Below, piece by piece: positions 8,177 to 16,337 of a stretch of 64,000 nt of DNA. The position numbers were made by a program, and so were the translations under genes. A model generated the notes under the pieces. The model had not been told where the DNA came from, searched no databases, and saw nothing but the letters and a program-made list of their open reading frames with translations. The stretch comes from Natrialba hulunbeirensis JCM 10989 (GTDB taxonomy: Archaea; Halobacteriota; Halobacteria; Halobacteriales; Natrialbaceae): contig NZ_AOIM01000043.1 in assembly GCF_000337575.1 (NCBI RefSeq), positions 1 through 64,000 on the forward strand, given 5' to 3'. The stretch's first letter is position 1. The number at the start of each line of letters is the position of its first letter.

Positions 8177-9277
8177 ATGGCAGACACTGACCTGTTCTCG
8201 CCGCTCACGCTGCGGGACCTCGAGATTCCAAACCGGATCGCCGTCTCGCCGATGTGCCAGTACTCCTGTGACACCGACGGCCTGCCGACCGAGTGGCACC
8301 GCGTCCACCTCGGCAGTCGCGCCGTCGGCGGTGCCGGCATCGTCATGACCGAGGCCACCGCCGTCGAACCGCGCGGGCGGATCACGCCCCACGACCTCGG
8401 CATCTGGACCGACGAGCAAGCGAGTGCACTCGAGCCGACCACCGAGTTCATCCGCGACCAGGGCTCGGTACCGGCGATCCAGTTGGCCCACGCTGGTCAC
8501 AAGGCGAGCAAGCGAAAGCCCTGGGAGGGGAACGACCCGATCGCGCCCGAGGAGGGGGGCTGGGAGGTTCTCTCGCCGTCTCCCGAGGCGTACCCGCCGT
8601 TCGGTGGAGAGCGCCCAGAAATGCGAAAGGCGACGGTGGATGACATTCAGGATGTTGTCGACGCCTACCGCGCCGCGGCCGAACGATCGCTTTCGGCCGG
8701 CTTCGAAATCGCGGAGGTTCACGCGGCCCACGGCTACCTGCTTCACGAGTTCCTCTCGCCGGTGACGAACCAGCGCGAGGACGACTACGGCGGGAGCTTC
8801 GAGAATCGGACGCGGTTCGTCCGCGAAGTAACGGCGGCCGTTCGTGAAGTTTGGCCCGACGACAAGCCAGTCTTCGTTCGCATTTCGGGTACTGATTGGC
8901 TGGACGACGAGCCCGAATCGTGGGACGTCGAACAGTCCGCACGGCTTGCAGCCGACCTCGCCGAAATCGGTGCCGATCTAATCGACGTCAGTTCCGGCGG
9001 TCTCCACCCCGACCAAGACGCCACTGGCGGCCCGAACTTCCAGGTGCCGCTGGCCGAGCGCGTGGGCGAGGGTGGCGATATCGCTGTGGGAGCCGTTGGC
9101 GGCATCACCGAACCCGAGCAGGCGGATGCACTCGTGCGAAACGACCGCGCAGACCTCGTACTGGTCGGCCGTGAGTTCCTGCGCGATCCGTACTTCGGAC
9201 TGCGCGCTGCGGACGAGTTGGCAGGTGAGGAGGCCCCCGCAGAGTGGCCGATTCAGTACCGGCGAGCGGTTCGATAA
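8177..9277 (+). CDS. NADH:flavin oxidoreductase, old yellow enzyme family (YqjM-like)
   Basis: FMN enzyme that reduces activated C=C bonds with NAD(P)H. 366 residues: opening LFSPLTLRDLEIPNRIAVSP, Cys in MCQYSCDTDG as in thermophilic-type OYEs, QLAHAGHKAS holding the substrate-binding His pair region, AAHGYLLHEFLSP with the catalytic Tyr area, and the FMN phosphate segment VGREFLRDP near the C-terminus. Start ATG at 8177 gives the usual N-terminus (MADTDLFSPLTL). Likely cytosolic; natural substrate unknown. Confidence 0.93.
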   Translation: MADTDLFSPLTLRDLEIPNRIAVSPMCQYSCDTDGLPTEWHRVHLGSRAVGGAGIVMTEATAVEPRGRITPHDLGIWTDEQASALEPTTEFIRDQGSVPAIQLAHAGHKASKRKPWEGNDPIAPEEGGWEVLSPSPEAYPPFGGERPEMRKATVDDIQDVVDAYRAAAERSLSAGFEIAEVHAAHGYLLHEFLSPVTNQREDDYGGSFENRTRFVREVTAAVREVWPDDKPVFVRISGTDWLDDEPESWDVEQSARLAADLAEIGADLIDVSSGGLHPDQDATGGPNFQVPLAERVGEGGDIAVGAVGGITEPEQADALVRNDRADLVLVGREFLRDPYFGLRAADELAGEEAPAEWPIQYRRAVR

Positions 9278-9311
9278 GCGACCGGTCCGGCGAGCAGAAA
9301 TAAATGGAAAA

Positions 9312-9339
9312 GCGAACTTATTCGTGCGAATATGTTCGC
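9312..9339. promoter_or_regulatory. 28-bp near-perfect palindrome upstream of the halocyanin gene
   Basis: GCGAAC-T-TATTCG-TG-CGAATA-T-GTTCGC: both six-base arm pairs match exactly; only the two centre bases and the two spacer positions break the symmetry. It is 35 bases after the flavin oxidoreductase stop and about 45-75 bases before the halocyanin start. No T-run follows it, so an operator for a dimeric regulator is more likely than a terminator. The regulator is unknown. Confidence 0.55.
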
Positions 9340-9412
9340 CACACTCCCACCTATTGGGAACAACAACCGCTTTTCAACCCCTATGAGTGCCAAGCGAGGA
9401 GTGACGACAACG

Positions 9413-9901
9413 ATGACCGACCAAACCCACACTCGACGAACCGTCCTGCAGGCTGCAGGCGCGACGTCCGTCGTCGCCCTCGCTGCCGGTTGTCTGAGTG
9501 ACGATGAAGAGGAGAACGGTACCGGAAACGGCGGTGGAAACGGCGAGGACGACGACGACATCGACCCATCGGAGTGGGAAGACGTCGACACGATCGAACT
9601 CGACGGCGCAACCGGCGGCTGGGAAGGTGTCGCTCCTGACATGATCGCTGGCGAGCAGAACCCAACGGTCGTCCTCTTCGAGGGCCAGGAGTACGACTTC
9701 ACCTGGTACAACGCAGACAGCGGCACCCACAACATCGAAATCTGGGACGAGGACGAAGAGATAGTCGACGACTACGCGACCGACCAGGTCAACGACGACG
9801 AGCAGACGCTTTCCGGCGTCGTTGCCTCCGAGGAGATGGCCTACTACCGCTGTGAGCCACACGGCCAGATGCAGGCCCCGATTCAGGTCGAAAGCGAGTG
9901 A
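9413..9901 (+). CDS. Halocyanin-like blue copper protein, Tat lipoprotein
   Basis: Membrane-anchored electron carrier with a type 1 copper site. From the chosen ATG the protein opens MTDQTHTRRTVLQAAGA, a Tat signal, with lipobox LAAGC. An Asp/Gly-rich linker follows (about residues 30-50). Copper ligands fit the plastocyanin pattern: His in SGTHNIEIW, then Cys, His and Met in YYRCEPHGQM. An in-frame ATG at 9383 would add ten residues. Electron donor and acceptor cannot be told; it is alone between a flavin oxidoreductase and a long non-coding stretch. Confidence 0.9.
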   Translation: MTDQTHTRRTVLQAAGATSVVALAAGCLSDDEEENGTGNGGGNGEDDDDIDPSEWEDVDTIELDGATGGWEGVAPDMIAGEQNPTVVLFEGQEYDFTWYNADSGTHNIEIWDEDEEIVDDYATDQVNDDEQTLSGVVASEEMAYYRCEPHGQMQAPIQVESE

Positions 9902-10383
9902 GCGAACGTTTCGCCGGTCGCCCACTCCTGTCGGCCCTATCCGCTTGGGGCATGCTGCGGCACACAGGACAGTAACTGCGGTGTGATAGCGACGAGAGCG
10001 CGATTCCAGTAGGCACCCACCACCCACCACCTACATCCACAGCACAAACCCCACCCCACAACCTGCACCCACCAACGCTACCACCCACCTGCGCATCTCG
10101 TACCCGCTATCGTATTCCTGTGTGCACACCTGCACCCACAGCACACCCACCCTGCACCTTCTCCCGAATCCCACCGCGTAGACAGTTCTCTCTCCTGTGT
10201 AGCCGCCATTCCCAGAAATACCGGGAACGAATACCTCACACTAACCAAACATACTGACTACACCGAACAACCACCACATCAACTCCTGCTATGACACAAT
10301 AATCACACCAACCCCTGCCATACCACAACCACCACAGCAACTCCTATCCTATCGACAACCACCACACCACCTCTCGAACACCC
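9902..10383. other. 482-base non-coding stretch, G-depleted on the plus strand
   Basis: No convincing gene in either strand. From about 9985 the plus strand is nearly free of G, made of C/A/T runs such as CACCCACC and CCACCACA. CAACCACCACA occurs at 10268, 10326 and 10356, and two of these are followed one base later by CAACTCCT. Both flanking genes end here, so it holds no obvious promoter. Confidence 0.7.
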
Positions 10384-10974
10384 CTACGACTCCGCCCACT
10401 TGATCGAACAACCACGTGACGGCTCCCACTCGAGTGCAACCTCTGCACCCGAAAGCACTGACTCGATGGCCTCCCGGATGTGGAAGCGAGTCGGTTCCTC
10501 GTCGGGATTGAGCGCGTCGTCGAGGCGGCCCTGATAGGCGAGGGTGAACTCGTCTGCGCCATCATCATCCGCAGCCGTTCCGTCGCTGTCCCGCCGGAAC
10601 AGGAACGGATCCGGTGTACAGGCTGCGCCGTAGGCCTCGGCAACGTCCTGTGACTCGTCCCGAAGATAGGCGTCGTACTGGATCGTCCCGTCGTCGACGA
10701 GGTCCTGCATTCGCTCGAACGAATCGTCCGGATACTCCTCGGCGTCGTTGGGGTTGATCCCGACGACAGCAACGTCGTCGTATTCGTCCGCGAGATCGTT
10801 CAACAGGTCGAACTTCGCCTTCGCGTACGGGCAGTGATTGCAGGTGAAAACCAGCAGCAGTGCCTCGTTGTCGGCGAACGACTCGAGTGTGTAGGTTTCG
10901 CCGTCGGTGCCCTCGAGTTCGAACGCCGGTGCCGCGTCGCCTGCCGCAAGCTCGGTCTCGGATTCTTTGGCCAT
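10384..10974 (-). CDS. Thioredoxin-fold (AhpC/TSA-like) family protein with CxxC
   Basis: 196 residues of the peroxiredoxin/TlpA-like fold: AAPAFELEGTDGETYTL strand region, then LLLVFTCNHCPYAKAKFD with Cys45 and Cys48 as the redox pair, and AYGAACTPDPFLF holding the cis-Pro loop with an extra Cys. The family member with CNHCPY is widespread and probably reduces or exchanges thiols in the cytosol; no signal peptide is visible. The ATG at 10974 is preferred over one 27 bases upstream because a TATA-like box overlaps the latter. Confidence 0.82.
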   Translation of the reverse strand: MAKESETELAAGDAAPAFELEGTDGETYTLESFADNEALLLVFTCNHCPYAKAKFDLLNDLADEYDDVAVVGINPNDAEEYPDDSFERMQDLVDDGTIQYDAYLRDESQDVAEAYGAACTPDPFLFRRDSDGTAADDDGADEFTLAYQGRLDDALNPDEEPTRFHIREAIESVLSGAEVALEWEPSRGCSIKWAES

Positions 10975-10998
10975 ACGAACCGTTTTGTGGAGTGTCAT

Positions 10999-11006
10999 CA
11001 TATAGC
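10999..11006 (-). promoter_or_regulatory. TATA-like box for the thioredoxin-fold gene
   Basis: On the minus strand the bases read GCTATATG, centred about 28 bases upstream of the ATG at 10974. Confidence 0.55.
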
Positions 11007-11113
11007 TCTCGCTCCCGGAACCCGTGTTCAGGTATCGAACCCGGCGAGGGAGGTCGATTGATGGACGGCTCGAGCAGCGAGACAGTTCGACGAGCGAGTG
11101 TCACACGACGGCC

Positions 11114-11123
11114 TACATATTTG
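11114..11123 (+). promoter_or_regulatory. TATA-like box for the acidic hypothetical gene
   Basis: TACATATTTG is centred about 28 bases before the ATG at 11148, fitting a leaderless transcript. It decides that start over in-frame ATG codons further upstream. Confidence 0.55.
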
Positions 11124-11147
11124 TACCCGCCGACGCATCGATGTGGT

Positions 11148-11777
11148 ATGAAGACGCTCGAGGTCACTGACGAACAGTACGAGTTCATCCAGCGCCTGCG
11201 CGAAGAGATCTCGAAGGACGTTGTCGGCCGCTACGGCTTCGTCCGCGAACAGGATGCCCTCCAGTTCCTGCTCGACAACATCGACGACGAGGTCGCGAAC
11301 GCGATCGATCTCGAGGCCGAGTTCTCCGCGACCGACGATGTCGCAGCCTCTGTCGGCGCAGCGATCGAGGGTGAGGCAGATCCGCACGCACTCGAGGAGA
11401 TCACTTACGACGAAACCGGCGATGTGGACGGCGCGACAGACGGGGTGGCGAGCGATTCGGACGCTGAGTCGAGTCTCGAGGAGTCAGCGGGCGACTCGTC
11501 CGACGAAGCGGACGATGAGGGAGCAAGTGGTACTGGTGACGAAGCCGGCGACAGCGACGATGACGATACCGACGACGACAACGACACCACTAGCGGCGAG
11601 GCCGACGATGACGACATGCTCGACGAGATGATGAGCCTCCTCGAGACCCACGACGACAAGTGGGAGGAATCCTCCTCGGCGGACTACCGCTACACCGTCA
11701 CTCTCCCCGACGGCTCAACCGAAGACGTTCAGACCAAAGACGACGTTCGCGCGCTGCTGTTCAAAAATTACCGCTAG
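11148..11777 (+). CDS. Haloarchaeal protein with two folded ends and an acidic linker
   Basis: 209 residues. The N-terminus (MKTLEVTDEQYEFIQRLREE...) looks like a small helical domain followed by the repeat-like YGFVREQDALQFLLDNID. Residues about 90-155 are nearly all Asp, Glu, Ser, Thr and Gly and likely disordered. The C-terminus (YRYTVTLPDGSTEDVQTKDDVRALL) looks like a small beta domain. I do not recognise a function; conserved hypothetical proteins of this plan occur in haloarchaea. Confidence 0.75.
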   Translation: MKTLEVTDEQYEFIQRLREEISKDVVGRYGFVREQDALQFLLDNIDDEVANAIDLEAEFSATDDVAASVGAAIEGEADPHALEEITYDETGDVDGATDGVASDSDAESSLEESAGDSSDEADDEGASGTGDEAGDSDDDDTDDDNDTTSGEADDDDMLDEMMSLLETHDDKWEESSSADYRYTVTLPDGSTEDVQTKDDVRALLFKNYR

Positions 11778-11828
11778 CGCCCGTCTCTCCCACGTTACGA
11801 TTTGTCACGAAAGACAACAAAGAACAAC

Positions 11829-11837
11829 GTTTTTACA
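11829..11837 (+). promoter_or_regulatory. TATA-like box for the Lrp-family gene
   Basis: The bases GTTTTTACA centre about 27 bases before the ATG at 11860. Confidence 0.5.
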
Positions 11838-11859
11838 CGCGGTCGCGCTTCGCAGAGAT

Positions 11860-12345
11860 ATGAGCGAACGCGAGGTGCTCGAGTTGCTTCGTGAGAACGC
11901 GCGCTATTCGACGGCCGATATCGCGCGAATGACCGACCTCGACGAGAGCGAGGTCGCCGCCGCGATCGACGACCTCGAGGCGGCGGGCGTGGTACAGGGC
12001 TACCAGGCCGTCGTCGACTGGGACGAACTCGAGGAAGAGCGCGTGCGCGCCGAGGTCGAGTTGAACGTCCGACTCGATCGCGAAACCGGCTACGACGACA
12101 TCGCAGAGCGCCTCGCTCGGTTCCCGGAGGTCACAGCCCTCCGACTGGTCAGCGGCGACTACGACTTCGATATGGAGGTCGAAGGCGACTCGATCCGCGA
12201 GGTCTCGCAGTTCATCAGCGAGAAGGTCGCACCAGTGCCGGAGATCACGCAGACGGTCACTCACTACGTGATGACCTCCTACAAGGAGAACGGCATCGAG
12301 TTCGGCGACGGCGAGGAAGACGACCGCCTCTCGTTTTCGCCCTAG
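11860..12345 (+). CDS. Lrp/AsnC-family transcriptional regulator
   Basis: 161 residues: N-terminal winged helix-turn-helix (VLELLRENARYSTADIARMTDLDESEVAAAIDDLE region) and C-terminal RAM/effector domain with the usual ALRLVSGDYDFDMEVEGDS pattern. Such proteins form octamers or dimers that sense amino acids. The gene ends 12 bases before an aminotransferase start, so it is likely co-transcribed with it and may control amino-acid use through it. Start supported by the TATA-like box at -27. Confidence 0.93.
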   Translation: MSEREVLELLRENARYSTADIARMTDLDESEVAAAIDDLEAAGVVQGYQAVVDWDELEEERVRAEVELNVRLDRETGYDDIAERLARFPEVTALRLVSGDYDFDMEVEGDSIREVSQFISEKVAPVPEITQTVTHYVMTSYKENGIEFGDGEEDDRLSFSP

Positions 12346-12357
12346 GTGATCTGATCG

Positions 12358-13515
12358 ATGCCACTCGACCTCTCAGACCGCGTGCAGACGGTTCCGCCGT
12401 CCGGTATCAGACGCTTCTTCGAAATCGCAGAGGAGCGCGACGACGTCATCTCGCTTGGCGTTGGCGAACCCGACTTCGCGACGCCGTGGGCCGCCCGCGA
12501 CGCCGCCATCGCCTCTCTCGAGGCCGGGAAGACCGCCTACACCGCGAACCGAGGGAAGCGCGAACTCCGCGAGCGGATTGCGGACTACGTCGCAGACGGC
12601 TTCGGCCTGGAGTACGATCCAGCGGACGAGATTATCGTCACCGCGGGCGCGAGCGAGGCCGTCGATCTGGCCTTCCGCGCGCTCGTCGATCCCGGCGACA
12701 CCGTCGCGATCGCCCAACCGTCGTACATCTCCTACGAACCGGGCGTGATCTTCGCCGGCGGCGAGGTTCTCTCCGTTCCGACCAGCAAGGCGGACGAATT
12801 TACACTCACCGTCGAGGCACTCGAGTCGGCCGGCGCGGACGAAGCCGATTTGCTCGTCCTCTGTTATCCTAACAACCCGACGGGTGCGGTGATGAGCGAG
12901 GCCGAACTCGAGCCGATCGCCGACTTTGCCCGCGAGCACGACCTGACGGTGCTCTCGGACGAGATTTATGCCGAACTGACCTATAATGGGTCTCATACCT
13001 CGATCGCGACACTCGATGGCATGCGCGAGCGTACTATCGTCTTCAACGGCTTTTCGAAGGCCCACGCGATGACTGGGCTCCGACTCGGCTACGCGCTCGG
13101 CCCTGCGAAGGCGATCAACGCGATGAACAAGATTCACCAGTACACGATGCTTTCAGCGCCGACGACGGCCCAGCACGCGGCAATCGAGGCGCTCAACTCG
13201 TGTGACGAAGAAGTACGCGAAATGGTCGCCCAGTACGACCGCCGGCGGCAGTTCGTCCTCTCGCGATTCCGCGAGATCGGGTTGGATGTCTTCGAGGCCA
13301 AGGGAGCGTTCTACTGCTTCCCCGAGGTCCCCAACGGCTGGACCGCAGAGGAGTTCGCGGAGGGCGTGCTGCGCGAGGAAGGCGTTGCAGTCGTCCCCGG
13401 CGATGTCTTTGGCGCGGGCGGCGAGGGCCACCTTCGGGTGTCCTACGCGACTGGACTGAACGACCTCCGTGAGGCACTCGATCGGATCGAGGCGTTCGTC
13501 GAAGAGCACGTCTGA
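12358..13515 (+). CDS. PLP-dependent aminotransferase, class I/II
   Basis: Transfers amino groups between amino and keto acids using pyridoxal phosphate. 385 residues of the AspC/AlaT-like fold type I: VGEPDFATPW near the N-terminus, AGASEAVDLAF holding the phosphate contact, YPNNPTGAVMS with the substrate Asn, SDEIYAELTYNG with the PLP Asp and Tyr, and the Schiff-base Lys in FNGFSKAHAMTGLRLGY. The Arg in GHLRVSYATG binds the substrate carboxylate. Directly follows an Lrp-family gene. Substrate range is not readable from sequence. Confidence 0.93.
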   Translation: MPLDLSDRVQTVPPSGIRRFFEIAEERDDVISLGVGEPDFATPWAARDAAIASLEAGKTAYTANRGKRELRERIADYVADGFGLEYDPADEIIVTAGASEAVDLAFRALVDPGDTVAIAQPSYISYEPGVIFAGGEVLSVPTSKADEFTLTVEALESAGADEADLLVLCYPNNPTGAVMSEAELEPIADFAREHDLTVLSDEIYAELTYNGSHTSIATLDGMRERTIVFNGFSKAHAMTGLRLGYALGPAKAINAMNKIHQYTMLSAPTTAQHAAIEALNSCDEEVREMVAQYDRRRQFVLSRFREIGLDVFEAKGAFYCFPEVPNGWTAEEFAEGVLREEGVAVVPGDVFGAGGEGHLRVSYATGLNDLREALDRIEAFVEEHV

Positions 13516-13578
13516 GTCGAGAAAGTCCATTGTGCTGAGACCAGCCCACGACAAACGACACGTTGTCGTGTTCCCGAT

Positions 13579-14262
13579 CTACGCAAGCACTGCTGGAAGA
13601 TCGGCCATCGATGCAAGCTGAGCGGTCGGTTCGGGCTGTGGCTCAGCGGGAGTCTCGACTCCCGGTTCGGGAACCCAGACCGACTGCCAAGATGCTGCAC
13701 ATGCACCACCAACGTCTTTTTGCAGATCGTTCCCGACGTAGACGGTCTCGGCCGGACGCGTTCCGAGAACCTCTAGCGCTCGCTCGAACGGCTCGGGGGA
13801 AGGCTTTCCCGGAATAGTCGTTGCTGATCCACAAAAGACGGTCGCGTCGAACGTGTCGGTGAGTCCCAGAACCTCAAGCTTCGCCGTCTGCATCTCTACG
13901 CTTCCCTGTGTAATCAGCCCGATCGGACCTCGTTCGCGAGCGACCCGAAGTGCTTCCTGTGCACCGGTTCTGAAGCGTACTGGCGGCTCGGTTTCGAGTA
14001 CTGAGACGGTTGCTTCTGCGAGTTGCGGCGCGTGTGCAGGATCACCGCCAGCAGTGGTTGCGGCCGCACGGTAGATGTATTCCCAGAACTCCGTGATCGA
14101 CTCAGCAGGTGGGAGGTCGGCGGGGTCGACAGCGTTCACTGCCTGAGGTCCGAAGAACGGGTCGATGTCCACGCGGTCGAAGACGGCTTCGTGGAACAGT
14201 TCATCATCGCGAAAGCAGAGCGTCCCATCCAGATCGAAACAGACGGCTTCGATAAAGGCCAT
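13579..14262 (-). CDS. HAD-superfamily hydrolase
   Basis: 227 residues with motif I CFDLDGTLCF at residues 8-17, motif II LITQGSVEMQ, motif III Lys in PGKPSPEPFE and motif IV VGNDLQKDVGGACA. A four-helix cap lies between motifs I and II, as in phosphoglycolate-phosphatase-like HADs. Minus-strand gene between an aminotransferase and an acetyltransferase that points away. Related in type to the HAD gene at 4734, though the sequences differ clearly. Substrate unknown. Confidence 0.87.
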   Translation of the reverse strand: MAFIEAVCFDLDGTLCFRDDELFHEAVFDRVDIDPFFGPQAVNAVDPADLPPAESITEFWEYIYRAAATTAGGDPAHAPQLAEATVSVLETEPPVRFRTGAQEALRVARERGPIGLITQGSVEMQTAKLEVLGLTDTFDATVFCGSATTIPGKPSPEPFERALEVLGTRPAETVYVGNDLQKDVGGACAASWQSVWVPEPGVETPAEPQPEPTAQLASMADLPAVLA

Positions 14263-14282
14263 ACTAGTTCTTGTCTGCGTCA

Positions 14283-14291
14283 GTGAAATAT
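14283..14291 (-). promoter_or_regulatory. TATA-like box for the HAD gene
   Basis: The minus strand reads AATATTTCA, about 25 bases upstream of the ATG at 14262. Confidence 0.45.
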
Positions 14292-14359
14292 TCTTCCGTT
14301 ATCAATTACTCGCGGACCGAACCACGAACGTTCATCTCGGTCGCTCGACTTCCCTCCGT

Positions 14360-15649
14360 ATGGTCCACTATCGCCCGCTTCGCGACGGCGAAGCCTTTCA
14401 CGAGTTCCGGCAGTACGCGTTCGGGCCTTCCTCAGGCATCGAACCGTACGACCCGGACGAACACGAGACGCCGCGGGATCGTCGCGGTGGCCGCCGCGCC
14501 ATCTACGAGCACGACCCAGACGAACGCGAGGACGACATCGGGGCCGAGGACGGCAACAACACAGACACAAACCCGCGGAGCATCTGCCGCCACTACTGGC
14601 TCGAAACACACGTCCGCGGGGACACCCATCCGACCGCCGGCCTCGCCTCCGTCGCGACGCCGCCCGAATTCCGCCGGCAGGGCTACGTCAGCGACCTCCT
14701 CGCTCACTCGCTCGAAGAATACCGCGAGCGCGGCTGTCGGTTCTCCGTCCTGTGGCCCTTCTCCTACGGCTTCTACAACACCTACGGCTGGGACACGAGC
14801 AACCAACTCGCCCGCCACGCGTTCGACCCTGACCTGCTCTCGTTCGCGAGCGCGGCCGTCGACGCGAGCAGCGCCGACTACTCGTACCAGCCACTCGAGT
14901 CCGACGCGTTCGCGCGACTCCAGTCGGTCTACGAAACCCACGCCGAGCGGTACGCGCTCGCAATCGAGCGCGGCGAGTGGTGGTGGCGTCATCGGGTTTT
15001 CGAAGGCCACGATGTGGACCCGTACGTCTACGCCGCAGAGCGCGACGGCGACACGGTTGGCTATCTCGTCTACGGCTTCGACAGCCACGGCGACAGCGAA
15101 CTCGGCGAGCGGACGATGGTCGTCTCCGAACTGGTGGGCGAGGATCACGACGCCTTCCTCGCACTGCTCGCGTTCTGTCACCGCCACGCCTCGCAGGTCG
15201 AGGAGGTGGTACTCGAGTTACCCCCCGAAGCGCCGTTCCGGGAGACGGTTCACGCGCCGGACGACGTCGAGACGACGATCGAGAACGGACCGATGGTTCG
15301 GGTGGTCGATATTGCGGAGACGCTCTCGGCGCTCTCCTATCCGAAGGGTGTGGAGACGACGCGCTCGCTGGCGGTGACGGATCCGCTCGCCGACTGGAAC
15401 GAAGGGACGTTCGAACTCTCGGTTCGGGACGGAAGCGCTGCGTGTGAGCGTGTTCGGGACGCAGGCGGTACGCGCGATTCTACCGCCGACGTTCGCCTCG
15501 ACATTGCCGCACTCTCCCAGCTCGTCGTCGGTGCTCGTAGTGCCCCCACACTTGCGCGGACGAATCGACTCGAGGCGGCAGACGAGATCGTTTCGGAAGT
15601 CGACCAACTCTTTCCAGAGACCGACGTATACTTCGGCGACCACTTCTGA
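14360..15649 (+). CDS. Eis-like GNAT N-acetyltransferase
   Basis: 429 residues matching the Eis/enhanced intracellular survival layout: an N-terminal GNAT domain with the acetyl-CoA loop in VATPPEFRRQGYVSDLL, a second degenerate GNAT domain (MVVSELVGEDHDAFLALLAFC) and a C-terminal sterol-carrier-like domain ending YFGDHF, whose terminal carboxylate acts in catalysis in Eis. An acidic insertion near residues 32-70 is haloarchaeal. Acceptor amine unknown. ATG at 14360 matches the opening MVHYRPLRDGEAFHEF. Confidence 0.87.
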   Translation: MVHYRPLRDGEAFHEFRQYAFGPSSGIEPYDPDEHETPRDRRGGRRAIYEHDPDEREDDIGAEDGNNTDTNPRSICRHYWLETHVRGDTHPTAGLASVATPPEFRRQGYVSDLLAHSLEEYRERGCRFSVLWPFSYGFYNTYGWDTSNQLARHAFDPDLLSFASAAVDASSADYSYQPLESDAFARLQSVYETHAERYALAIERGEWWWRHRVFEGHDVDPYVYAAERDGDTVGYLVYGFDSHGDSELGERTMVVSELVGEDHDAFLALLAFCHRHASQVEEVVLELPPEAPFRETVHAPDDVETTIENGPMVRVVDIAETLSALSYPKGVETTRSLAVTDPLADWNEGTFELSVRDGSAACERVRDAGGTRDSTADVRLDIAALSQLVVGARSAPTLARTNRLEAADEIVSEVDQLFPETDVYFGDHF

Positions 15650-15691
15650 GAGCGGCAAACGCCGAGTCCCTACCCCAGCGATACCGATGAC

Positions 15692-16282
15692 TCACCGCTC
15701 GCCGGTCGCGCCGATTCGATACCGAAGTTCGACCAGCCCGGTTTCGCGCGGCGTCGTCTCGAGTAACTCGAGTGCGTGACGAGTCCCGGCCTCACTGTCT
15801 CCGAATAGAGAGATGCCGCTCCCGAGTAGTATTGGAGCCAGCGTCAGCCGGAGTTCGTCGACGGCGTTCGCGCGCAACAGTGACTGTGCGATGGTCGCAC
15901 CGCCGACGAGCCAGATGCGGTCGTGGTGCCGCTTCAGTCGTTCGACAAGTGCGGCTGGGTCGTCGTCCACCAGTTCCACGGCGTCAGTCGCGAGCGGCAA
16001 CTCGCGGCTGGTGAGGACGTACGTCAGCCGATCTTCGTAGGGCCACGCGCCGAAATCGAGTACCTGCTCGTACGTCGTCGAGCCCATCACGAGGCAGTCG
16101 ACGCTTGCGAAGAACGCATCGTAGCCGCCGTTTGTGGGTTCGGTATTTTCTGTGGCCGTGGGGTCATCTGTAGACCCATCGGCTCCCGCGTCCGCGATCT
16201 CCTCGAGCCACGAGACGCTACCGTCGTCGGTCGCGATGTAGCCGTCAACGCTGGTGGCAATGTAGAGGATGCAGTCGGTCAT
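15692..16282 (-). CDS. Dihydrofolate reductase family protein (RibD C-terminal type)
   Basis: 196 residues of the DHFR-like fold: CILYIATSVDGYIATDDGSVSWLE at the start, VMGSTTYEQVLDFG around residue 65, and the NADPH loop VGGATIAQSLL. Proteins of this family reduce pteridine- or flavin-like substrates; many are not true DHFR. An acidic low-complexity insertion sits at about residues 31-52. Single gene, cytosolic. Confidence 0.88.
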   Translation of the reverse strand: MTDCILYIATSVDGYIATDDGSVSWLEEIADAGADGSTDDPTATENTEPTNGGYDAFFASVDCLVMGSTTYEQVLDFGAWPYEDRLTYVLTSRELPLATDAVELVDDDPAALVERLKRHHDRIWLVGGATIAQSLLRANAVDELRLTLAPILLGSGISLFGDSEAGTRHALELLETTPRETGLVELRYRIGATGER

Positions 16283-16337
16283 GTATCATCTGTTGTGTCG
16301 GATTGCTAGCTGAACGCCCCCGTGAGGAGACGCCCGC

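Noticed and set aside
9312-9339. Palindrome read as an intrinsic terminator for the flavin oxidoreductase gene
   Set aside because: There is no T-run after it, and archaeal termination does not need a hairpin.
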